DNA of 6,433 bases from Nitrososphaerota archaeon (GCA_016200025.1 JACQFO010000092.1:1-6433), one strand, 5' to 3'. Counted from the stretch's first letter, positions 1 to 5,821 are shown. Made by a program: numbers and translations. Notes: generated by a model from the letters alone, not told the origin.

Positions 1-2
1 CC

Positions 3-401
3 ATCAACATAGAGAACCAGACCAAGAGCAAGTCCAGGTACCACTTCCCCCTCGCCAGCACCGAGGAGTCCATTGACCTCCTCCTTGCCAATGTCGAGGG
101 GACCCGCTTCACCCTCGACACGGGCCACGCCCATGTAAACAATCTCGACCCCCTCGCCCTCAGCGAAAGGGTCGGGCCCAAACTGGCCGAAATCCACCTC
201 AACGACAACACCGGGGCATCAGACGACCACCTGATACCAGGCGAGGGAAACGCGCCTCTTGACAAGCTCCTCGACAGGCTCGCCCCGACCGACGCCCTTG
301 TCTGCCTCGAGCTCGACCCCCACAGGTATGACGAGGAGAAGGTAATCCGGGCCGCCTCAGAAACCAAGATAAGGCTAGCCGTGCGGCGGTCAGGCAGTTG
401 A
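3..401 (+). CDS. Xylose isomerase-like TIM-barrel sugar isomerase/epimerase or endonuclease IV-like enzyme, C-terminal part
   Basis: This frame is open from the left edge to a TGA at 399-401, giving 132 residues of a gene that starts outside the window. The pattern is that of the AP-endonuclease-2/xylose isomerase-like TIM barrel: an early IENQ (E4 of the fragment), LDTGHAH (D39, H42), EIHLND (H65), DDHLIPGEG (D75, H76) and CLELDP (E103). In this superfamily those positions are the usual divalent-metal ligands, so the visible half keeps an intact metal site. Members are sugar-phosphate isomerases or epimerases (IolE, hydroxypyruvate isomerase and similar) or endonuclease IV. The H-L-N-D...D-H...G-E-G run and lack of DNA-repair landmarks favour a sugar or keto-acid substrate, but the actual substrate cannot be read. 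The stop overlaps the TTG start of the next gene, suggesting co-transcription and coupled translation. Confidence 0.85.
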   Translation: MNIENQTKSKSRYHFPLASTEESIDLLLANVEGTRFTLDTGHAHVNNLDPLALSERVGPKLAEIHLNDNTGASDDHLIPGEGNAPLDKLLDRLAPTDALVCLELDPHRYDEEKVIRAASETKIRLAVRRSGS

Positions 402-1579
402 AGGCAAAGCACTCCAGGCCACTCGTCTCGCCCAAGACGACATCCCTCTCTGAGTCTGTCATCAGGGAGATGACCAGGTTGGCGGACCGCCACGGGGCGC
501 TCAACCTCGCCCAGGGCTTCCCGGACTTCGCAGCGCCTGCCAAGATCAAGGCGGCGGCCGTCAAGGCGATCGAGCAGGACTACAACCAGTACGCCGTGAC
601 CTGGGGTTCCCCGAACCTAAGGCGCGCCATCTCCGAGAAGGCTGAGTGGTTCAACGGGATACACAGCGACCCCGACAAGAACGTCACCGTGACCTGCGGC
701 TCGACCGAGGCCATGATGGCGACAGTGATGGCGCTCGCCGACGCCGGGGACGAAGTGATCATGTTCGAGCCTGCCTACGAGAACTACATCCCCTCGACCA
801 TCCTGGCCGGGGCGACCCCCAAGCCCGTCCCCCTCGGCCCCGAGTTCGGCCTCGACGAAGAGGCCCTGAAGGCAGCGTTCAATCGCAGGACGAAGCTTGT
901 GATCGTCAACACCCCCCACAACCCCAGCGGGAAGGTCCTGACCAGAGACGAGCTGCAGGTCGTCGCCGACCTCTGCGAGGACTACGAAGCCGTGGCAGTC
1001 ACCGACGAGATCTACGAGCACATCCTCTACGACGGCAGGGAGCACGTCAGCCTCGCGACCCTCGGCTCCATGGCGGACAGGACGGTCACCATCTCGGGGA
1101 TATCGAAGACCTACACAGCGACGGGCTGGATGGTCGGGTACACCATCGCTCAACAGACCCTCACTAACGCCATAAGGAAGGTCCACGACTACATGACCGT
1201 CTGCGCGCCCGCCCCCATGCAGGAGGCATCCGCCTTCGCTCTCAGGCTGCCAAAGTCCTTCTACTCCAACCTGGCCAAGTCCTACCAGAAGAAGAGAGAC
1301 TTCATGGTCGAGGGCCTCGGCGACATCGGCTTCGAGTTCTTCGAGCCCGAGGGCGCCTACTACATCCTCGCGGACTTTGGGAGGCTCAGCCGCTCCGACG
1401 ACACGAAGTTCGCCACCTCCATGACCATCGACTGCGGCGTCGCCGTCGTTCCAGGCTCGAGCTTCTATTCCGACGGCAGGAAGGGCCGGCGCCAGGTGAG
1501 GTTCAGCTACTCGAAGAAGGACTCGACCCTCGAAGAAGCAGTCGCCAAGATGAGCAGATACTTCAGCGGAAAGGCGTAG
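398..1579 (+). CDS. PLP-dependent class I/II aminotransferase (AspC / kynurenine-methionine aminotransferase-like)
   Basis: This 393-residue protein is full length for a fold-type I aminotransferase and transfers an amino group between an amino acid and a 2-oxo acid, probably in the cytoplasm. Visible landmarks, in order: LAQGFPDF near residue 40, a substrate-pocket motif of the kynurenine/methionine aminotransferase branch; CGSTEA at 100-105, the PLP phosphate loop; NTPHNPSGK with N175; TDEIYEH with D203 (pyridine nitrogen) and Y206; SGISKTY with the Schiff-base lysine K237; and QVRFSYSKKD with R368, expected to bind the substrate carboxylate. All key residues are present. The start is a TTG at 398 that overlaps the upstream TGA by four bases (TTGA); the next in-frame ATG at 470 would remove conserved N-terminal sequence, so TTG is preferred. 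Exact substrate is open: aspartate, methionine, glutamine or aromatic amino acids are all possible. Confidence 0.93.
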   Translation: MKAKHSRPLVSPKTTSLSESVIREMTRLADRHGALNLAQGFPDFAAPAKIKAAAVKAIEQDYNQYAVTWGSPNLRRAISEKAEWFNGIHSDPDKNVTVTCGSTEAMMATVMALADAGDEVIMFEPAYENYIPSTILAGATPKPVPLGPEFGLDEEALKAAFNRRTKLVIVNTPHNPSGKVLTRDELQVVADLCEDYEAVAVTDEIYEHILYDGREHVSLATLGSMADRTVTISGISKTYTATGWMVGYTIAQQTLTNAIRKVHDYMTVCAPAPMQEASAFALRLPKSFYSNLAKSYQKKRDFMVEGLGDIGFEFFEPEGAYYILADFGRLSRSDDTKFATSMTIDCGVAVVPGSSFYSDGRKGRRQVRFSYSKKDSTLEEAVAKMSRYFSGKA

Positions 1580-1587
1580 CGCCCCTG

Positions 1588-1617
1588 CAGGCCCATCCGG
1601 CCTTCCGGTCTGACCTG
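1588..1617. other. Weak inverted repeat between convergent genes
   Basis: The 43 bases between the aminotransferase stop and the rhodanese-half stop contain a nested inverted repeat: CAGG (1588-1591) with CCTG (1614-1617) outside, and CCGG with CCGG (1597-1600, 1605-1608) around a 4-base loop. The two stems are separated by unpaired bases and there is no T-run, so a terminator role is only a possibility. Confidence 0.2.
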
Positions 1618-1622
1618 GTGTG

Positions 1623-1805
1623 CTAACCGCGTGAGACTTGGACCAGCTCGAAAGGCTGTTTGCTCCTTGACGCGGGAATCCCGGTGATTCCGCCGACGAG
1701 GCTCTGCGCCTCTATCCCCTGTTTTGAGAGCACCCTGGAGAGCAACAGCGAAGTGTTCCCAGCCATGCAGACGAGCAGGAGCGGCCGCCCATCAGAGGAG
1801 GACAA
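1623..1805 (-). pseudogene. Rhodanese-like C-terminal half, in frame after the TAA of the PLP enzyme
   Basis: These 60 codons begin with TTG directly after the TAA of the upstream PLP enzyme gene, in the same frame, and end at a TAG (1623-1625). The product carries LLLVCMAGNTS followed by a helix and SLVGGITGIP. This matches the catalytic half of a rhodanese domain, where a cysteine opens the active-site loop (C13 here, CMAGNTS) and a conserved GG follows the next strand. Rhodaneses carry sulfur as a cysteine persulfide. A complete domain is usually about 100-130 residues; the missing first half would be the tail of the preceding protein, roughly residues 388-454. The simplest reading is one fused gene broken by a nonsense codon. 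Alternatives are a sequencing error, stop readthrough, or re-initiation at TTG making a separate small subunit. No ATG or clear ribosome-binding site supports independent translation; the upstream bases lack a GGAGG or GGTGA. Confidence 0.6.
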
Positions 1806-3170
1806 TTACTCGAGGCCTGCCGGAGACGCCCTCCCGTTGAGTACTTCCTGCACATCCTTGGTCTTCGCAACTTTGATAGCCCCCCTTTCGCACCCGAGCG
1901 CCGCAGCTATCAGCATGAGGCCCTCCTCCTTCGGCACGAACATGTTGTGGGTCCAGACCACGCTTCCATACTCGCCGATGGCGGACGCAGCTTCCTGCAG
2001 CGTCACCTCGTCACGCTTCCTCCTCTCAGGCGCAGCAGCCTGCAGATACTTTGAGGCCCCGTCCGCGATGACTACGACCATCTTCTTCGCCGCTCCGTAA
2101 TTGATTATCTGAATGCACGAGTAGAGCGCCAGGGCCCCGCTCTCCCCGACATCGTATCCCTTCCTGTTGAAGAAGCCTATGACCCTGCGTGCCTCCTCGA
2201 AGTCAGCCTCGTGCTGGCCCAGGTACGACTGCGGCTCATAGAACTTCAACCCGACCGCCCTCTCCCTAGTCCGTATCCCTGCCACGTCCTGGCCCGCAAG
2301 AGGGAAGACGACTCTGACCGCTTTCTTCCCATAGGTCCTCGCCACGTACCTCGAAATGCCAGCCGCGGTCCCCCCAGTCCCAAACGCACAGACGAGCTCT
2401 ACGTCTCCCAGAGAAGTGCCGAGCTGCTTCAGCTGCTGGTCAATCTCGACCGAGGTCACAGATTCGTGGACCCCGACATTGAGCTCGTTGTCGTACTGGG
2501 AGGGGCAGAACCCGCCGTAGGCCCTCGCCAGGAGCTTGGCCAGCCCGATCGCGTCCTGCCTGGCCAGGAGCTCCTCCACCTCAGTGCGAACACTGTCAAA
2601 TGGCGCAGTCTCGAAGCCCAGCTCGGCGAGCCGCTGCCCGACGCTCGCTGCGACCCCCTTCGCCATCGCGAGGTTCACGTCTCCCTGCACGCCGGGCGCA
2701 GGGCAGATGTCGATGTCCAAATTGACAAGCTCCACGCCGCTCGACCCCAGCTGCTCCAGGACGCCCTCCTGCAGTTTCCTCGAAACTAGCGCGACGACCT
2801 TGAGCCCCAGGCCTGTCATCGCCCCGAGCGCGAGCCCGAAGTTCCCCGAAGTCGTCTCGAAGACAGGCTGCCCTCTGACTAGCCTGCCTGAAAGGATCGC
2901 GTCCTCCATTATCCAGAGCGCAGGCCTTGTCTTGACAGATCCACCCGGTATCTCCGAATCGAATTTTCCATAGACCACCAAGCCCTCCCCGCCAAGCCTG
3001 AGGCCAAACTCGACCCTCGCGCAGTCGAGCAGGTCGACCGTGATGTCCCTCAGCGGAGTAGGATTGATGACCACCTTGATGCCTCCGACATCTTCAAGCC
3101 GAGGCGCCTTCCCCCTAAATTCGGCCCTGAAGCTCTCGAGGAGGTCGACGTCTGCAGGTCGGTTGCCCAT
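1806..3170 (-). CDS. Fold-type II PLP-dependent enzyme, cysteine synthase-like, with C-terminal extension
   Basis: This 454-residue protein belongs to the tryptophan synthase beta/cysteine synthase fold. It shows IPGGSVKTR with the Schiff-base lysine K80, ETTSGNFG at 105-112 (substrate carboxylate loop), GTGGTAAG at 264-271 (PLP phosphate loop), VGESGA at 341-346 and a DGASKY near 370-375. Family members do beta-replacement or elimination on serine, O-acyl- or O-phosphoserine, or cysteine; the acceptor here is unknown. About 45-60 residues (roughly 155-220) between the two PLP subdomains exceed the usual cysteine synthase length. Residues 388-454 lie past the normal end of the fold and, with the in-frame 60 codons after the TAA (1806-1808), would form a rhodanese-like domain, suggesting sulfur transfer. 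The ATG at 3168-3170 sits 26.5 bases from a palindromic TATA-like box, which fits a leaderless transcript. It is convergent with the aminotransferase and divergent from the gene at 3223. Confidence 0.9.
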   Translation of the reverse strand: MGNRPADVDLLESFRAEFRGKAPRLEDVGGIKVVINPTPLRDITVDLLDCARVEFGLRLGGEGLVVYGKFDSEIPGGSVKTRPALWIMEDAILSGRLVRGQPVFETTSGNFGLALGAMTGLGLKVVALVSRKLQEGVLEQLGSSGVELVNLDIDICPAPGVQGDVNLAMAKGVAASVGQRLAELGFETAPFDSVRTEVEELLARQDAIGLAKLLARAYGGFCPSQYDNELNVGVHESVTSVEIDQQLKQLGTSLGDVELVCAFGTGGTAAGISRYVARTYGKKAVRVVFPLAGQDVAGIRTRERAVGLKFYEPQSYLGQHEADFEEARRVIGFFNRKGYDVGESGALALYSCIQIINYGAAKKMVVVIADGASKYLQAAAPERRKRDEVTLQEAASAIGEYGSVVWTHNMFVPKEEGLMLIAAALGCERGAIKVAKTKDVQEVLNGRASPAGLE

Positions 3171-3191
3171 TGATGCTCGATGCGAGATACG

Positions 3192-3201
3192 GTTATATAA
3201 C
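3192..3201. promoter_or_regulatory. Palindromic TATA-like box, probable bidirectional promoter
   Basis: GTTATATAAC is its own reverse complement and is the most A/T-rich spot in a GC-rich neighbourhood. Its centre (3196.5) is 26.5 bases from the A of the plus-strand ATG at 3223 and 26.5 bases from the A of the minus-strand ATG at 3170. Archaeal TATA boxes are normally centred about 26-27 bases before the transcription start, so transcripts in both directions would start at or beside the ATG and be leaderless. No ribosome-binding site is visible before either ATG, which agrees. Direction would then depend on flanking BRE-type sequence or a regulator. Confidence 0.7.
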
Positions 3202-3224
3202 GTATGTTGTATAACATAAGTTAT
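3192..3224. repeat. Array of alternating GTTAT/ATAAC arms with 14-base period
   Basis: Five 5-base arms follow each other: GTTAT (3192), ATAAC (3197), 4-base spacer, GTTGT (3206), ATAAC (3211), 4-base spacer, GTTAT (3220). Only the third arm differs by one base. The units recur every 14 bases, and the last arm overlaps the ATG at 3223. Included is an inverted repeat, TATGTT...AACATA, at 3203-3218. The first two arms make the TATA-like box; the others lie between it and the plus-strand gene. This may be an operator for a dimeric regulator, or the second unit may be an alternative TATA box. Confidence 0.55.
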
Positions 3225-3567
3225 GACTCAGCGTTACCAGGCGCCCAGAGTCGAGGACGCCGCTGTGACTCCGGTCTTTGTAAGGAATCAACTCCTACAG
3301 TGCTTCGAGAGCGCCAACAGGGAGTTCTTCGAGGTGCTCGGGCAACCAGTGACCGACGAGCAACTAAGGCAGCAGGTCAGGACGTTCGTCGAGAACGTTT
3401 TCTCGCAGTGCGGTGTCAGCTACGTCAACCCCACGAAAGAAGGGATCGTCGCGGCCATATCGGAATGCAGGGCCAACGCGGAAAGGATGATGGGTTCGCA
3501 GGGAGCGGAGATAATCCGGCATCACTACGACGAGATGATCAAGTTGGTAGACAGGCTCGCAGGCTAG
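3223..3567 (+). CDS. Small helical protein of unknown function (114 aa)
   Basis: I do not recognise this family. The protein is 114 residues, without signal peptide or membrane segment, and so probably cytoplasmic. It looks mostly helical: an N-terminal helix around 17-40 (FVRNQLLQCFESANREFFEV), a second around 44-63, a short turn at VNPTKEG (68-74), then two amphipathic helices at about 75-91 and 93-112. Three cysteines (C27, C63, C82) do not form a recognisable metal motif; HH at 100-101 is the only other potential metal-binding pair. Codon use looks like the neighbours. The ATG is 26.5 bases after the centre of a palindromic TATA-like box it appears to share with the divergent PLP enzyme gene, which argues for a real, leaderless gene. 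Its TAG lies in a CTAG that also contains the stop of the convergent gene. Confidence 0.75.
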   Translation: MTQRYQAPRVEDAAVTPVFVRNQLLQCFESANREFFEVLGQPVTDEQLRQQVRTFVENVFSQCGVSYVNPTKEGIVAAISECRANAERMMGSQGAEIIRHHYDEMIKLVDRLAG

Positions 3568-4022
3568 GCTGCAGGCTCGGCCGCCTCTCGCTTGAACTTC
3601 TCCGGAGGTCCTAGGTAGAGGTTCTCCGGCGCCTTGCTGGGTAGAACGAACCTGACGTAGGGGTATCCCCTCTTGTCGTGGTATACGTCGGAGCCCTCCA
3701 TGCCCTTGTGGAACGCCTCCTCGAAAGCCTTCCAATCCTGCGCCTGGATGGCCTTGAAGACCGGCAGCAGGTATTCGCTGTCGAAGGCATTGAGGTCGTC
3801 GAGGAACTTTGGCCTGGTCACCTTGGCCGTCTTGAATGCGACCCTCACCATGTTGAGGTGGTAGGACGCGAGCTTCCAGTTGCCTCCCTTTGCAGCATGG
3901 TAGCAGGCCCCGTACCTTTCGCCGACTTCCTTCATGATGGTCGCCATGCCCGGCTGGATCTCGGCCAGCTGGTCGACGGTCATCTCCCCATGCGGGGTCT
4001 TTGCCTTGATTTCTCCGCTCAC
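3564..4022 (-). CDS. Putative haem-less relative of a cytochrome c-like family (152 aa), function unknown
   Basis: The 152-residue product begins with a hydrophilic segment, then QPGMATIMKEVGERYGACYHAAKGGNWKLA in pieces: an M-rich turn at 24-30, a helix with C40 and H42, GNW at 47-49, and a second helical pair ending FHKGMEG-SDVYH (104-115) and GYPYVRFVLP. From memory, this layout (helix, AAKAGNW-type turn, long helical pair, then a CxxCH followed by a GY/PY..V.VP strand) is that of a bacterial and archaeal four-helix c-type cytochrome-like family. Here the CxxCH position reads SDVYH: the histidine (H115) is kept, both cysteines are lost, and there is no signal peptide, so covalent haem is not expected. 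Assignment is by motif memory only. GTG at 4020-4022 is chosen because a weak A/T box lies about 28 bases upstream; an ATG at 3981-3983 (residue 14) is an alternative start. The stop overlaps the convergent gene's stop. Confidence 0.75.
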   Translation of the reverse strand: MSGEIKAKTPHGEMTVDQLAEIQPGMATIMKEVGERYGACYHAAKGGNWKLASYHLNMVRVAFKTAKVTRPKFLDDLNAFDSEYLLPVFKAIQAQDWKAFEEAFHKGMEGSDVYHDKRGYPYVRFVLPSKAPENLYLGPPEKFKREAAEPAA

Positions 4023-4046
4023 GGGTGGCTCGCCCTCAGCCCTGCC

Positions 4047-4053
4047 TAATCAA
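4047..4053 (-). promoter_or_regulatory. Weak TATA-like box for the 152-aa gene
   Basis: Read on the minus strand this is TTGATTA, an A/T island in GC-rich sequence, centred about 28 bases before the GTG at 4022. The spacing fits a leaderless or near-leaderless transcript. The match to an archaeal TATA consensus is poor. Confidence 0.3.
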
Positions 4054-4076
4054 CCCAGCCCTTTCAGTAGGGCGGG
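4054..4076 (-). terminator. Possible hairpin downstream of the HtrA-like gene
   Basis: CCC plus GCCCT (4054-4062, with A4057 bulged) can pair with AGGGC plus GGG (4069-4076), leaving a 6-base loop. It lies in the 137 bases between the HtrA-like stop and the next minus-strand start. No T-run follows on the minus strand, only TTGATTA, so a terminator or an mRNA-end hairpin is possible but weakly supported. The rest of 4023-4159 shows nothing recognisable. Confidence 0.25.
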
Positions 4077-4159
4077 CGGAGCGGGGGCAGTGGTTCCCGG
4101 GGCGACCCTGGCTGCGGAAAGTGCGGCTCCCTGGCCGCGGAGAACGCGTGGCTGCGCAC

Positions 4160-5077
4160 CTACGCCTCCGCCTCCTTCGGAGTCACCCTCAGCTCCAAGG
4201 GCTTCTCGCCCCTCAGCACCCAGAGGCTCACCTGCTTCCCCACTACCTCCCCTGAGAGAGCCCTGTGCAGTTCGTATTCGTCCGTGGCCCGCGCTTCGCC
4301 GAGCCTGAGGATCACGTCCCCTATGGCGACCCCAGCTTGCCTGGCAGGCGATTGGCCGTCGACGGCCCTGACGAGGAGTCCTTCTTCCTGGCCGACCTCG
4401 CTCGACTTTGCCAGCTCCTCCGGGAGCTCGATGGGCTCGACGACGACGCCCAGGAAGCCCTTCTTCACCCTGCCGTCTTTCGACAGCTTCTCCGCCACCT
4501 CGTTGAGCGAGTCCACGGAGACCGCGACGCCTCTTCCCGAGAAGTAGGCCACGTTCATCCCGAGCAGCCTCCCCGAGGCGTCGACGAGTGGCCCACCGGA
4601 GTATCCGGGGTTGAGCTTCGCGTCGGAGACCACCGCGTCCTCTATGACGACTCCCCACCAGCCCCTCATGCTCCTGCTCTGGCTGGTCACCATACCCGAA
4701 GTCGCGGACGCCTTCCTTCCCTGGGCCTTTGCCAGCGCCATCACGAACTGGCCCACCTTGACGTCCTTCGAGCTCCCTCTCTGCAAGGCCTGGAGCCCGT
4801 CGGCCTCCACCTTCAGAAGGGCCACGTCCGTGTACTGGTCCCTTCCCACGACCTTCGCTTCAAGCTCCCTGCCGTCGCCGAGGGTTACGGTAAGCGCCGG
4901 GGCCCTCCCGATGACATGGCTCGCGGTCACAATGTGGCCGTCTCCGCTCCAGACCAGGCCGGTGCCGCTCCTCCTTCCTGCGTTTACGCTCACAACCGAC
5001 TGCGAAACGTCGTCAGCAAGCTGTGCCACAGCGTTCGAAAAAGACTGTAGCAGCTGCATCCCTTCTGGGTTTGTCAT
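4160..5077 (-). CDS. HtrA/DegP-like trypsin-family serine protease with one PDZ domain
   Basis: This 305-residue protein is a serine protease of the HtrA (S1C) type. The protease domain covers about residues 18-200, with the catalytic histidine in IVTASHV (H54), aspartate in TDVALLKV (D84) and serine in LNPGYSGGPLVD (S160), so the triad is complete. The residue before the serine is Y rather than the usual N. A single PDZ domain follows at about 206-300, starting KGFLGV and carrying SPARQAGVAIGDVI, the usual peptide-binding fold that regulates or targets such proteases. HtrA enzymes degrade or refold misfolded proteins and are normally periplasmic or secreted. Here the N-terminus (MTNPEGMQLLQSFSNAV) has no signal peptide or membrane helix, so a cytoplasmic location is suggested. 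ATG at 5077 is taken; M7 is an alternative. The gene follows the winged-helix gene on the same strand by 68 bases and may be co-transcribed with it. Confidence 0.93.
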   Translation of the reverse strand: MTNPEGMQLLQSFSNAVAQLADDVSQSVVSVNAGRRSGTGLVWSGDGHIVTASHVIGRAPALTVTLGDGRELEAKVVGRDQYTDVALLKVEADGLQALQRGSSKDVKVGQFVMALAKAQGRKASATSGMVTSQSRSMRGWWGVVIEDAVVSDAKLNPGYSGGPLVDASGRLLGMNVAYFSGRGVAVSVDSLNEVAEKLSKDGRVKKGFLGVVVEPIELPEELAKSSEVGQEEGLLVRAVDGQSPARQAGVAIGDVILRLGEARATDEYELHRALSGEVVGKQVSLWVLRGEKPLELRVTPKEAEA

Positions 5078-5145
5078 GATTTCAGAATCACCGGCGGTGC
5101 TATGGAAGGGGTGCTACTTGTTGAGCGGGTATGCCCTGGACCCGG

Positions 5146-5724
5146 TCACATCGCGTAGGGCCCGAAGTACCCTATCTGCATGAACATCGTCTTTGTGCCG
5201 GGCCTCGGGCTCGCGTATAGTCTGGAAATCCTCGCCATCAGCTGGTGCGCCGCCCTAACGGCTCCCGCCAGGTCGGATTCTTTCTTGATCCTCGCCTCGA
5301 CATCCAACTCGCCCGCGGAGAACTTTGCGTCTATCAGGGCGCCTCCGTCGTCGGTCACCCATTTCATCACTGTCCCCTCCTCGGTCTCAGCCATCCCCAC
5401 CCATCTCATCTTGTCGAACCACCTGCCCTTCAAGGAGGCTACGATCACTCTCGCACTCGCCTCGCTCGGCAGGAAAGTGTGGAGAAGCGGGACCCTCCTC
5501 CCCGCACTGTAGGCCGGTCTCAGCGCCACGGCTCCCTTCGCCCTGTCTGTCGTGTTGTAGCCGTCCGTGGACCTGACGATCATCCCGTCCTCCTCAAGGC
5601 GCTCCAGGGCCCTCGAAAGCGTCTCCGGATGTGCGCCGGTAATTCTCCTAAGGCCGTCGAATGTAAAGACGGACAGACCCTCCTCCTCGATCGCCCTGAT
5701 TACGTCCCCGTCCCTTTCACTCAT
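5146..5724 (-). CDS. Winged-helix DNA-binding domain protein (192 aa)
   Basis: The first ~65 residues form a winged helix-turn-helix: a helix from DGDVIRAIEEEG, then TFDGLRRITG, a recognition helix HPETLSRALERLEEDG and a wing MIVRSTDGYNTT. This is the layout of MarR/ArsR-like archaeal regulators. The remaining ~125 residues are not recognised; they contain a strand-rich part around residues 80-150 (KGRWFDKMRWVGM, then a hairpin around VMKWVTDDGGALIDAKF) and a final helix near 165-180. It could be a sensor or dimerisation domain. The ATG at 5722-5724 is chosen because the helix-turn-helix begins there and a partial ribosome-binding sequence (GGTGG) lies just upstream. Extending the open frame to 5880 would overlap the divergent gene and add low-complexity, arginine-rich residues. 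It is upstream of the HtrA-like gene on the same strand and divergent from the DUF192 gene, so regulation of one or both is plausible but inferred. Confidence 0.82.
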   Translation of the reverse strand: MSERDGDVIRAIEEEGLSVFTFDGLRRITGAHPETLSRALERLEEDGMIVRSTDGYNTTDRAKGAVALRPAYSAGRRVPLLHTFLPSEASARVIVASLKGRWFDKMRWVGMAETEEGTVMKWVTDDGGALIDAKFSAGELDVEARIKKESDLAGAVRAAHQLMARISRLYASPRPGTKTMFMQIGYFGPYAM

Positions 5725-5783
5725 CGTGCCACCGTCAGGATTGTCTGGTCTCAAACGTCCCACCGACACGACTCGGCACCCCC

Positions 5784-5791
5784 TTAAAAAA
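5784..5791 (+). promoter_or_regulatory. TATA-like box for the DUF192 gene
   Basis: TTAAAAAA is preceded by a C-rich run and followed by GC-rich sequence. Its centre is about 34 bases before the ATG at 5822, so transcription would start near 5814 with a leader of only about 8 bases. This is a good archaeal TATA candidate in the 97-base divergent region. No comparably clear box is seen for the minus-strand gene starting at 5724; CGTTTGAG near 5751-5758 is the best, weak, candidate. Confidence 0.6.
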
Positions 5792-5821
5792 CCGGCGCGG
5801 CACGAGACAACCAGGCTGCCA

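Noticed and set aside
1806..1808. Recoding of the stop as selenocysteine or pyrrolysine
   Set aside because: The codon is TAA, while those recodings use TGA and TAG. Plain readthrough remains possible but has no visible signal.
3192..3224. CRISPR repeat or tandem satellite
   Set aside because: Units are only 14 bases with 4-base spacers, inside a promoter-sized gap, and no cas genes are near.
3204..3614. Alternative plus-strand open frame of 136 codons starting in the promoter
   Set aside because: It begins inside the repeat array, is rich in arginine and glycine, and lies out of frame with the better-placed 3223 gene.
4025..4255. Short plus-strand open frame in the gap before the protease stop
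   Set aside because: Proline- and leucine-rich with no start context; mostly antisense to the protease C-terminus.
4050..4658. Long minus-strand open frame of 202 codons overlapping the protease gene
   Set aside because: Arginine- and glycine-rich shadow frame of the HtrA-like gene; no domain pattern.
5567..5821. Longer N-terminus for the DUF192 protein from 5567
   Set aside because: It runs antisense through the winged-helix gene, crosses the promoter, and would bury the signal or anchor segment inside the protein.
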